From Microvirga terrae (GTDB taxonomy: Bacteria; Pseudomonadota; Alphaproteobacteria; Rhizobiales; Beijerinckiaceae): a stretch of 64,000 bases of DNA. Below the pieces are notes generated by a model. That model worked only from the letters and a program-made list of their open reading frames with translations, did no database searches and was not told the origin of the DNA. Below, in pieces: positions 17,341 to 24,688 of the stretch. The stretch spans positions 492,398 to 556,397 of the forward strand of contig NZ_CP102846.1 in assembly GCF_013307435.2 (NCBI RefSeq), read 5' to 3'. Position 1 is the first letter of the stretch; each line of letters opens with the position of its first letter. The translations under genes were made by a program, and so were the position numbers.

Positions 17341-17585
17341 GGCGGCCTCCTCAATGTAGAGCTCGTTCAATGAACGCCTCAGGCCAAGCCAAGTTGAAAT
17401 TCCCGTATCGTGACGGGTGTCTGCCGTAAACAGAAATTCGCATCCACATTCTATAAGATATGGGAGTTTGCCGCCTGAATAAGTAGGATCAAATCCGAAA
17501 TAAACACCAAATAATCCACTTGTTCGTGCTATGTTGAGATTTAAGGACAAGAGACTTGTGCTTCCATCGTCCCGAGGAAAACATC

Positions 17586-17930
17586 ATGCAAACCCCAGAA
17601 TGGCGGAAACCTGGCCTCTATGGCGCCGCCTGCGGCGCTGCCGCGCTTGTCATCATCGGGTTTTCCTGGGGCGGTTGGGTCACGGGCGGAACCGCCCGCA
17701 CGATGGCCGCTGATCGGTCGAAAGCCGATGTCGTCGCGGCTTTATCCTTGATCTGCGTTGATCAATCAAAGCGCGATCCCCAGCTTGCCGAGCGCGTTGC
17801 CGCGATCAAGGCTGCCTCGTCCTGGAACAGGGCCGATCTCGTCATGAACAACGGGTGGGCGACGATGCCAGGCACTGCGGAAGGCGACAGCCAGGTTGCC
17901 AAAGATTGCGCCGATAAGATTGCGGCCTAG
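17586..17930 (+). CDS. 114-residue membrane-anchored protein, copy A
   Basis: ATG 17586 follows GAGGAAAAC. The first 45 residues contain one membrane helix (AACGAAALVIIGFSWGGWVT). The rest is extracytoplasmic and carries two cysteines (SLICVDQSKRD and AKDCADKIAA) that could form a disulfide. It probably forms an operon with the 84-residue gene nine bases downstream. The copy at 53079-53423 has identical length. This family is widespread in Rhizobiales but unnamed. Confidence 0.75.
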   Translation: MQTPEWRKPGLYGAACGAAALVIIGFSWGGWVTGGTARTMAADRSKADVVAALSLICVDQSKRDPQLAERVAAIKAASSWNRADLVMNNGWATMPGTAEGDSQVAKDCADKIAA

Positions 17931-17939
17931 GAGCAGGTC

Positions 17940-18194
17940 ATGCGTACGACACGAGAGACCGTTACCTTCGATCATCCGTTCTCGCTGCTGGCTGTTGATG
18001 GCTTACAGCCCGCCGGCACATACACGATCGACATTGACGAGGAACTGATTGAGGGGCTGTCGTTTCTCGCCTACCGGCGCGTTGCGACCACCATTTACCT
18101 GCCACTGCATCAGGGGCACCAGGGATCGGTGCAAGCGGTCAGGGTCGATCCGCGGGAATTGACGGCAGCTCACAAAGAGCAGCCGTCTGCCTGA
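17940..18194 (+). CDS. 84-residue beta-rich protein, copy A
   Basis: Starts nine bases after the preceding gene, with GGAGCAGGTC as ribosome site. The product has TFDHPFSLLAVDGLQPAGTY, IDIDEELIEGLSFLAYRRVA and TTIYLPLHQGHQGSV: alternating strands with few helices, suggesting a small beta domain. Copy B at 53433-53672 is 79 residues and strongly conserved. Function unknown; the fixed pairing with the membrane-anchored gene suggests they act together. Confidence 0.7.
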   Translation: MRTTRETVTFDHPFSLLAVDGLQPAGTYTIDIDEELIEGLSFLAYRRVATTIYLPLHQGHQGSVQAVRVDPRELTAAHKEQPSA

Positions 18195-18374
18195 GGCGGG
18201 ATCAGCCGCCCTTGTGGTGACTGGCATCGCCGATTGAACTCTCTCATCAGTGGCCATGGGCACCAACACGTCTACTGTTTAGGGGCTGAGCTTATGCAAA
18301 TGTCTATGACTGAGAGCCTGCGGCGCAGCCTGGTTTGTATACTTCTCGGAAGAGAACGAACTAAGGAGACACAA

Positions 18375-18590
18375 ATGGCGCCGACCACCAATATTACCGA
18401 GGGCCAAGTAAGACGGCGTGCTTTCGAGCTTTGGGAGAAACGCGGCTGCCCAGAAGGCTACGAGGCGGAGTTTTGGCACCAGGCCGAGCGTGAGTTGAAG
18501 GGCGAAGGAAGCGCCAGCGACATCAGCAAAGGCGTCAGCGCAAATGCCGCTTCCTCGAGGAGTGGCTCCGGATCGGACGGCCCGGGTTAG
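18375..18590 (+). CDS. DUF2934 protein, copy 1
   Basis: AAGGAG precedes ATG 18375. Residues ~9-40 match DUF2934 (VRRRAFELWEKRGCPEGYEA EFWHQAERELK). The last 24 residues (SDISKGVSANAASSRSGSG then SDGPG) are low-complexity and almost identical in the second DUF2934 protein at 31359-31574, also 71 residues. DUF2934 is a short helical domain of unknown role, frequent next to stress genes in alphaproteobacteria. Confidence 0.8.
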   Translation: MAPTTNITEGQVRRRAFELWEKRGCPEGYEAEFWHQAERELKGEGSASDISKGVSANAASSRSGSGSDGPG

Positions 18591-18872
18591 GAACAGATTT
18601 CGGAGTAATGCGAGCTGGCGATGACAGTCAGTTGTGGCGTGACAGACGGCTGCCGCAAAGTCGGCCGACGATGCCTCGATCAAGGTGACGCCTTCCTCCT
18701 CTAAGCACGTCCCCACGGCCGACCGAGCCGGGGAATTGTTCGGTGGGCGGGTGCGCGCTGAACAACGTCGGGGTCGCACCTTGGAAATGGCTTTTCTGGC
18801 AAGGGTTGACGAAAGCGGGTATGGTTCACTGCGGATACACGGACATGCTCAGGTCCGGGAAGGAGAACGGCC
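18591..18872. other. Intergenic stretch with no secure gene
   Basis: A minus-strand frame across 18600-18720 contains a protein-like run (TLIEASSADFAAAVCHAT), but it has no convincing start or ribosome site and overlaps DUF2934 antisense. It may be a gene fragment. Not called. Confidence 0.3.
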
Positions 18873-20045
18873 ATGGCTCCGGTCTCAATGCCACCGCGTT
18901 CCCCGTTGGCACCGGTCCAAGATGATCGGCCGCCGGAACCGAATGCCCTATCGACGGAGGCACTCGACGATGCAGAGATGCCGCTGCCATCCAATCCCCA
19001 GACGTTCTTTCTCGGTGGGCTTTTCGCCCTGGCCGCTTTGGCGGCGCTCTACGTGGCAAGCGCGATCATCCTTCCCGTCGTACTCGCGTTTGTGTTGAAG
19101 CTGCTTCTGCAACCCGCTGTGCGTCTCCTGGAGCGTGTGCATTGCCCCCGGACCGTCGGAGCGCTCGTAGCCATCCTGCTGGTGACTGGAACGCTTGTGG
19201 GTGCCGTAGCGGCTCTGTCAATCCCCGCCGCGACTTGGGCGGAAAGGTTGCCGCAGGGCATCCCGCGCCTCGAAGCCCACCTGGTGGTTCTCAGGGCGCC
19301 GATTCAAGCGTTGCAAAAGGTCATTGATCAGGCCGAGCAGGCCGCCGATGCTTCCGGGCCAAAGGGGGCTACCATTGCGGTTCGCCGTGATCTTGGCCTG
19401 ACAAGTGCTCTGTTTGCGGGAACGCGGTCTGTCCTCGACGGCCTGTTTACGACCGTTCTGGTGCTCTACTTTCTGTTGGTGTCGGGCGATCTCTTCCTTC
19501 GACGCATCGTCGAAATCCTGCCGAAATTCAGCGACAAGCGGCAAGCCGTCGACATCTCCCAGCAGATCGAGGAGGACATATCCGCCTATCTCGTGACGAT
19601 CACGGCCATGAATGCGGCGGTGGGGATCGCGACCGCGGCCGCGATGTATCTTTGCGGGCTCGGAGATCCTCTCTTGTGGGGGGCCACAGCCTTCCTGCTC
19701 AACTACATTCCGATCTTGGGACCGATGTTTGGGATCGGCATCTTTCTTCTCGCCGGAATGCTGAGTTTCGACAGCTTATGGTGGGCGCTGCTGCCGCCGG
19801 CCCTCTATCTCGGCATTCACCTTATCGAGGGCGAAACTCTGACACCCATGCTGCTGGCGCGGCGTTTCACGTTGAACCCCGTGCTGGTGATCTTGTCGCT
19901 GGTGTTCTGGTTCTGGATGTGGGGCGTGCCCGGCGCGATCTTGGCCGTTCCGATGCTGGCGATTCTGAAGATCGTTTGTGATCGGGTGCGCCCGCTGAAG
20001 GTCCTGGGACACTTCCTCGAGGGATCCGAGACTTCGGCACGTTAG
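18873..20045 (+). CDS. AI-2E/PerM-family transporter, first
   Basis: GGAAGGAG nine bases upstream supports ATG 18873. The 390-residue protein has about eight membrane helices and the family layout: an N-terminal helix pair, a soluble segment (~120-185), then LFTTVLVLYFLLVSGDLFLR, NYIPILGPMFGIGIFLLAG and the conserved WMWGVPGAILAVPMLAILKI end. The AI-2E group includes autoinducer exporters and Na+/H+ antiporters; the substrate cannot be told here. It is not closely similar to the second AI-2E gene at 24689. Confidence 0.85.
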   Translation: MAPVSMPPRSPLAPVQDDRPPEPNALSTEALDDAEMPLPSNPQTFFLGGLFALAALAALYVASAIILPVVLAFVLKLLLQPAVRLLERVHCPRTVGALVAILLVTGTLVGAVAALSIPAATWAERLPQGIPRLEAHLVVLRAPIQALQKVIDQAEQAADASGPKGATIAVRRDLGLTSALFAGTRSVLDGLFTTVLVLYFLLVSGDLFLRRIVEILPKFSDKRQAVDISQQIEEDISAYLVTITAMNAAVGIATAAAMYLCGLGDPLLWGATAFLLNYIPILGPMFGIGIFLLAGMLSFDSLWWALLPPALYLGIHLIEGETLTPMLLARRFTLNPVLVILSLVFWFWMWGVPGAILAVPMLAILKIVCDRVRPLKVLGHFLEGSETSAR

Positions 20046-20333
20046 AATGACCATCATGGTACTGGCGTAATCCGAATACGTTGATCGGATGAGACGTTTG
20101 CCGCGGCGCGCTCTCCTGCCATCCGGGATTGGGGACCAGTCTCTAAGCAGGGAGACGCGTCTGTACATGGGGGTCGGTGGAACAAGCGCATCATCTCGCG
20201 ACTGGCATGGGGCTCACAAGCCGTTTCGTGCAATACCCCTCGATGGCTTACCGCGGCACTATTAGGCAGGCCGTTTGTGGAAGCCACATATGCTGAGGCG
20301 ATCCTCACGCATCTGCGTGAACGGGACCCAGCC
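20046..20333. other. Intergenic stretch with a possible PHB-depolymerase scrap
   Basis: The minus strand around 20170-20230 reads EPHASREMMRLFHRPP, similar to the end of the esterase at 35784 (ASREMMRFFLEHP). The match is too short to call as a gene. Confidence 0.25.
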
Positions 20334-20555
20334 ATGCCGAAGGCTTTCGATGCTGATTATCGCACGAACTGGCTCCCGGCCGGCCTGGAAGCGGAGCACT
20401 TTTCGGCCCTTAATCCTTATCTTGACCTCGTCGAACTGGAGCACGGTCAGGTGCTCTATGAACCCGGCGGTCCTATCCGCTAGGCCTACTTTCCGCACGC
20501 GGTCGTCGTGTCGCTGGAGGGATCATCATCGCGAGGCCTTGCAGGATGGCTCAGG
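20334..20555 (+). pseudogene. Crp/Fnr-family regulator fragment with stop codon
   Basis: The frame from ATG 20334 reads LPAGLEAEHFSALNPYLDLV ELEHGQVLYEPGGPIR, typical of the start of a Crp/Fnr cyclic-nucleotide-binding domain. It is broken by TAG 20481-20483. The same frame continues with AYFPHAVVVSLE, the family's next strand. After that the similarity is lost, so only about 65 residues of a ~240-residue regulator remain, without the HTH. Confidence 0.65.
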
Positions 20556-20661
20556 TGATCGGCGCCCCGGAAACATAGGCAGCCTGAGGAGTAAGCCCTT
20601 ATGGAACAGGGAGGGAGCCCCCCGGCGTTGACAGTTATTGTCCGCAAGCGCTGAAGCGTCC

Positions 20662-20889
20662 ATGCCCCGTTTCTTCTTTCATTTACATGACCAGAACGGC
20701 TTCAAACAGGACGAGGAGGGGCAGGACCTGCCCGATGTGCAAGCAGCCCACGCGGAAGCTCTGAAAACGGCAATCGAGGCCGCGATTACAACGATGACGA
20801 GCGTCAGGTTCAGTGGATCATTGATCCAGGGGAGGCGAGATTTATCGAACATCTTGTCCTCCTTTGCCGCAGGGTCTGGGAATGCTTGA
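20662..20889 (+). pseudogene. DUF6894 fragment
   Basis: From ATG 20662: MPRFFFHLHDQNGFKQDEEG then QDLPDVQAAHAEALKTA, the first half of a DUF6894 protein (compare 62482). After about residue 38 the frame loses family character. The 3' half of the DNA is instead the 5' half of a minus-strand gene, so two unrelated gene pieces have been joined near 20775. Confidence 0.55.
20679..20852 (-). pseudogene. 5' part of a small membrane-protein gene fused to a DUF6894 fragment
   Basis: AAAGGAGG seven bases before ATG 20852 is one of the best ribosome sites in the window. The product starts MFDKSRLPWINDPLNLTLVI and continues VVIAASIAVFRA, giving one membrane helix. The last ~25 residues (CTSGRSCPSSSCLKPFWSCK) are the antisense of the DUF6894 fragment and look unnatural. 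Most likely the gene lost its own 3' end at the junction near 20775. It could still make a 57-residue membrane peptide. Confidence 0.5.
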
Positions 20890-21211
20890 CCGTTCTTTCT
20901 CGAGTGCACGCTTCGCAGAGGAGGAGGCACCCAGCGATGAGAAGAACCGAGACGACCTCTGGCCTAACACTTTTTCCGTTCCTTGGCTGCATCATGCCGA
21001 ATATATTAAGTAAAAAATCCTAATATCGGCTTCGTTTACAATTTAACAGCATACTAGTTTGTCTAGGTTCGAGATATATAATCGTATTTACTTGATATTT
21101 ATTTTGTTGGCTGCCTGTAATTGCAGCTCACGCCCACCATCTTAATTTAAGATGAACTTTGGGCCTACTTCGCGGTGGCCAAGGTTCATATGTGAGAGGT
21201 GGAGTTTCCCC
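20853..21211. promoter_or_regulatory. AT-rich intergenic region with a 17-bp palindrome
   Basis: The stretch 21000-21160 is far richer in A+T than its surroundings and lies upstream of the CsbD-like genes. At 21138-21154, CATCTTAA and TTAAGATG flank a single central T, a perfect inverted repeat suited to a dimeric regulator. The promoter for 21212 onwards probably lies here; I cannot fix a -10. Confidence 0.4.
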
Positions 21212-21451
21212 ATGTGCCCGAACAGCCGCTCCATATTCGATCTTCAGCACTATCGAACGCACGACGGCCCCGGACTGGCGCTTCACGCCTTGCCGATGAT
21301 ACGAGCCAAGTGGGATCGATTGACGGCACGAGAGGTGTTGGGGATCCGAACCCCGTCGGAACTCATCGGAAAAGTCGAGGAGAGCTACAGTCTCTCCCAC
21401 GAGCAGGCGACCAGAGATGTCGAGTTCTGGGCCTTGGATAAGCAGCTTTGA
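21212..21451 (+). CDS. CsbD-like stress protein (79 residues)
   Basis: The C-terminal half AKWDRLTAREVLGIRTPSEL IGKVEESYSLSHEQATRDVE follows the CsbD pattern: W.KLT..., then GK..L...RYG.S.E.A..EV. The N-terminus is variable. GAGGTGGAG lies upstream of ATG 21212. CsbD proteins are small, hydrophilic and induced by general stress, with no known activity. A second CsbD-like gene follows 46 bp downstream, and a decayed relative is at 15130. Confidence 0.7.
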   Translation: MCPNSRSIFDLQHYRTHDGPGLALHALPMIRAKWDRLTAREVLGIRTPSELIGKVEESYSLSHEQATRDVEFWALDKQL

Positions 21452-21497
21452 GCCGGTCGCTGTACGACGAGACCAGCCGCAATTCATGGAGGCTACA

Positions 21498-21716
21498 ATG
21501 TTTGGCTATCAGGGCGGCGAAAGCGATGAGACGGTCACCCGCAAGATTGGGTATCGCAGCGATGCAAAACGTCGGTGGAGTTGCCTGACCACCTTGGACC
21601 TGTCGCAGATCAAGAATGAGGAGCAACTGATCACACTGGTCAAGGTCCGCTACAGCCTGCCCTACGAGACCGCCAAGGCTGATGTCGAAAGCTGGATGGC
21701 AGGCAAGCAGTTCTGA
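21498..21716 (+). CDS. CsbD-like stress protein (72 residues), copy A
   Basis: GGAGG lies six bases before ATG 21498. The product MFGYQGGESDETVTRKIGYR is followed by RWSCLTTLDLSQIKNEEQLI TLVKVRYSLPYETAKADVES, matching the CsbD-like neighbour. Copy B at 53849-54067 has the same length with about ten substitutions. An alternative Met twelve bases upstream (MEAT) is less favoured. Followed by the DUF2188 gene, as in the second locus. Confidence 0.75.
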   Translation: MFGYQGGESDETVTRKIGYRSDAKRRWSCLTTLDLSQIKNEEQLITLVKVRYSLPYETAKADVESWMAGKQF

Positions 21717-21778
21717 TCAATTCCTCGAACCTGGAGCGGGCTCAAGCCCTCCAGGCTCACAGGTGTGGAGATCCGTTG

Positions 21779-21982
21779 ATGTCGACCGAATTTTACGTCG
21801 TGAAGCACCATGGGGCTTGGCGCATTCGCGTGAATGGCAAACATCATGGCGAGTACGACTCCCGCGTTGCCGCCATCAACGCCGCAGCGGCGCAAGCCCA
21901 CGCCATTGGTCCGGGAGCAAAAGTCTTCAGCACTGGGATTGTGAGCCAGTATAGCCGTGAATGGCAGGCAAGAGAGAGTTAG
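21779..21982 (+). CDS. DUF2188-like protein, copy A
   Basis: A 67-residue protein, MSTEFYVVKHHGAWRIRVNG, with AAINAAAAQAHAIGPGAKVF STG. The pattern of an aromatic/basic strand, an Ala-rich helix and a final strand fits DUF2188, a small alpha/beta domain of unknown function. GGAG precedes the ATG. Copy B is at 54138-54353. Gene order CsbD, DUF2188, coiled-coil is preserved in both copies. Confidence 0.7.
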   Translation: MSTEFYVVKHHGAWRIRVNGKHHGEYDSRVAAINAAAAQAHAIGPGAKVFSTGIVSQYSREWQARES

Positions 21983-22028
21983 GCCAAGCCTGCTGTCCCG
22001 TCACAATTGATCCCGAAAGGAGCCTCGC

Positions 22029-22463
22029 ATGAGCGAGAGGATAAGCCGTCTTTGCGATGAGCTTCGCATCAAGCTCCACGGCCTGGACCGCCGGCTTGAA
22101 TCCTTAAAGTCAAACGGCGCCGCAAGCTTCAATCACTCACAAGATGTTCTTGAGAGCCAACTCGACCGTGTCGAGCAACGCATCTACGACCATCGCGCTG
22201 CAGTTGAGGCAGCCAATGCCAGGGCAAAGACGTGGGTGGCGGAAAAGAAGTCCGGATTGCATGCTCTTCTCGTTCCAAAGAATGAACATGACAAGGCTTA
22301 TCTGCTCGATGCTCAGGCTGATGAGGCAGAGACCTACGCAGAAGCTGCCTTTGAGCTGGCGGCGGCTGCGGCGGATGAAGCCATATTGGCGGTCTTGCAA
22401 GCCCTTCTCGCGCGCAACAAAGCTGATCAGGCTGCTTTCCCAGAGATGGATGCACCCCGCTGA
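22029..22463 (+). CDS. Coiled-coil protein of 144 residues, intact copy
   Basis: AAAGGAG nine bases before ATG 22029. The protein is almost entirely helical: LCDELRIKLHGLDRRLESLK, DVLESQLDRVEQRIYDHRAA and an Ala/Glu-rich C-terminal half (DEAETYAEAAFELAAAAADE). Heptad-like spacing suggests a parallel coiled coil. The copy at 54385 is cut off by an IS110-type insertion. No named family. Confidence 0.75.
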   Translation: MSERISRLCDELRIKLHGLDRRLESLKSNGAASFNHSQDVLESQLDRVEQRIYDHRAAVEAANARAKTWVAEKKSGLHALLVPKNEHDKAYLLDAQADEAETYAEAAFELAAAAADEAILAVLQALLARNKADQAAFPEMDAPR

Positions 22464-22657
22464 AAATCACTCCTCTGTAATAGATCCGGCAATTTGGTGA
22501 GCATTCCCTATCATTTTGTGTCGTGTCATCTGCGGCCTGTCACGGCCCACCTCCTTGGGAGGGTTGGCGAGGTGGGGAAGGCGGGCACATGAAACCTTCT
22601 CGGTGATCCTTGATCCCGTTCAGATCCCTGGAACGACAGTGACCGCCACGCGGAAAT

Positions 22658-22897
22658 CTATTTAGTCCTTGCCGAGCTCATCTGGGATGCAAACATATCC
22701 TGCCATTGTTCGAAGCCTTTGACGGCGGTCGGCAACCAGGTCTTGATCATCGTCTCTGGATCCATTGCTTTCAGGTTCGCGGACAGGCGCTCCTGCATCT
22801 CTCTCATCAAGTGCTCCTGCATGGGCTGCACATCCGGCAAACCGAAGAAGGCGCGTGCTTCTTCTGGTGTGCAATCAATGTTCATCGTGACCTTCAT
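22658..22897 (-). CDS. DUF6489-like protein, copy 1
   Basis: AGGAG before ATG 22897. The 79-residue product MKVTMNIDCTPEEARAFFGL continues PDVQPMQEHLMREMQERLSA, then TWLPTAVKGFEQWQDMFASQ. This fits DUF6489, as far as I recall the family: a short strand followed by amphipathic helices. A paralogue of the same length is at 48064-48303. Function unknown. Confidence 0.75.
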   Translation of the reverse strand: MKVTMNIDCTPEEARAFFGLPDVQPMQEHLMREMQERLSANLKAMDPETMIKTWLPTAVKGFEQWQDMFASQMSSARTK

Positions 22898-23083
22898 TTG
22901 AAGTCTCCTGTCGGAGGTCAGCCATTTGGCCGACGTGGATCTCCACGACATCGGCGATCAACAGGGCTGGTTCGGAGTGGCCACCCATGATCCGGTTCGA
23001 AGCATGGGTGGCTGTCACGGAACCTGATCTGATGATTTGGTGAAGTGTCCCTGACGCTTGCATTCCTGTTCCGGTTACGGACA

Positions 23084-23114
23084 CACAGGTCGCGGTCGAG
23101 GACCACGACCTGTG
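23084..23114 (-). terminator. Stem-loop downstream of the hemerythrin-like/DUF2382 gene
   Basis: CACAGGTCG and CGACCTGTG form a 9-bp stem with a 13-base loop, 29 bp past the minus-strand stop. No T-tract is evident. Confidence 0.35.
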
Positions 23115-23142
23115 CAAGGTGGGGCGCGTTGCTCTCGTGATC

Positions 23143-24321
23143 TTACTTGCGGCTGGAGGCGATTGCCGGCTGCGTCTTACCGGAACGATGGTTCTCGTCG
23201 GAGTGCATGACCTCGATCTCGTCCCGACGGACAGTGTCCCGCACGGTCTCGATCCGTTGGGTGCGCTCTCGGCGCACGACGACCTCTTCCCGCACTTTTA
23301 CGCTCTTGCCGACCACGGGCGTCTCGGACGTCTCGATCATCTCGATCGTGAGCTCGGTCAGGATCTCTCCCGTGACGGCATCGGTGACTGGCTTGCGTCG
23401 TTCCACGATGACCTTCTCATCAAAAAGCGACACCTGCTGCTGAACCGGCGTTTCCACGACAACGCGGCGCACGGTGGTCGTGCCGCTGGTTACGGTGTGC
23501 TTGCCCACGACCAGGGTCTCTTCGGCGAGCGGGATGACCTCCTCCGCCTGCGTTGACAGTTGCCCAGCGGTGGGTCGCGCCATGGCACGGCCCAGCGGAG
23601 CCGTCCAGAGGTTGAACATCGAATCCCAGAGAACCGAGCCAGTGCTCATGGGAGCAGTTGCGACCCGCTGCGCGACCTCTGCCGTCGTCCGGACCATCTG
23701 CGTGGCACTCTCAGCGGCGGCCTCGCCTGTCCGTGCGAAGGCGTCCGCGGTCTGCCGGACGGCCGTGCGGGCCTCCTGCTCGCGCTCGGCCTCGTCCTCC
23801 TGGTCAACAAGACGCCTGGCTTCCTGCGCACGCTCGAGCCTTGCCTCGATCCGGCGCTGTTCAGCCTCCGCCAACTGGGCCTCCTTGATCTCGGTCTTTT
23901 CGGCCTCGATGCGATCGACGATAGCCTGCGCCTCCTCGTCGCTCAGCGCCTCCAGCACGGCTGGCAGCAGCTCGTTCTTCCCGTCGCGCACGCTCTGTTG
24001 ATGGATCTTGCGCAGCTCGGCCACCTTGGTGACAAACTCCTCGCTGTCCTTGGGGGTGGACTCAAGCTCGTCGAGAAGGATTCTGGTTTGCCTGTTGTCA
24101 GCGAGCGCCTCGGACACGAGTCCCTTAATCGCCTTGTGTTTCCTGAGCACCGGGAACAGGTGCTCCTCTTCGAGCCTCGCGAGTAGCTCCAATTCCCCCC
24201 TGAGATCCGCGAACAGCCTCTCGCGCGTCTTGACCGCGCCGTCCGAGGTATCCACGAGCTTGGCGAAGAGCTCGTTGGCCTTGGCCGGGCCAGTCTGAAG
24301 CAATTGTCTGATGGTCGTCAT
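23143..24321 (-). CDS. Hemerythrin-like / DUF2382 (YsnF-AvaK) fusion protein
   Basis: A 392-residue soluble protein. Residues ~1-145 resemble a hemerythrin HHE bundle (LLARLEEEHLFPVLRKHKAI). Residues ~150-210 are a long charged coiled coil. Residues ~265-380 form a DUF2382 domain (IPLAEETLVVGKHTVTSGTT then KSVKVREEVVVRRERTQRIE). Most iron-ligand positions expected in hemerythrins are not His here (LARLEEEH, ADNRQT), so metal binding is doubtful. GAGGA precedes ATG 24321. DUF2382 proteins are stress-linked. Confidence 0.75.
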   Translation of the reverse strand: MTTIRQLLQTGPAKANELFAKLVDTSDGAVKTRERLFADLRGELELLARLEEEHLFPVLRKHKAIKGLVSEALADNRQTRILLDELESTPKDSEEFVTKVAELRKIHQQSVRDGKNELLPAVLEALSDEEAQAIVDRIEAEKTEIKEAQLAEAEQRRIEARLERAQEARRLVDQEDEAEREQEARTAVRQTADAFARTGEAAAESATQMVRTTAEVAQRVATAPMSTGSVLWDSMFNLWTAPLGRAMARPTAGQLSTQAEEVIPLAEETLVVGKHTVTSGTTTVRRVVVETPVQQQVSLFDEKVIVERRKPVTDAVTGEILTELTIEMIETSETPVVGKSVKVREEVVVRRERTQRIETVRDTVRRDEIEVMHSDENHRSGKTQPAIASSRK

Positions 24322-24688
24322 GTCGTCCTCATGAAAAATTGAAGCCAGACGCAATACTGAGTGGAATCTGTTGCCCGATCCGCTTGTTACGAACTGAGAT
24401 GGAAGAGCGAAGCAATGGCTCCCCGAGGCGAGCGGAGTTTGGGATTGGTTAACCTTTGGAGAGCGGCGGCGCAGATACTAGGAAGACAATCTCGCAACAG
24501 CGAAGGGGTTTGCTGCATCGCAACATGACAACGGCTTTAGGACCCCACAGTTCCTGATCAACGGGCGGTTTCCTTTGGCATGCCGGACAGCGCTAAGCCG
24601 GGCAACGGAGCGAAACGGCTGTATCGGCGTTGTCGCACTGGGCCGGGCCGCTGCCACCGAGCTGACGGCGGCCCGGGAACTCACAACA
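24322..24688. other. Divergent intergenic region
   Basis: This 367-bp gap separates the minus-strand DUF2382 gene from the plus-strand AI-2E gene and must contain both promoters. I could not pick out an EcfG-type or housekeeping promoter or a small gene with confidence. Confidence 0.35.

Noticed and set aside
20170..20230. Scrap similar to the end of the PHB esterase (ASREMMR)
   Set aside because: About 15 residues only; could be chance.
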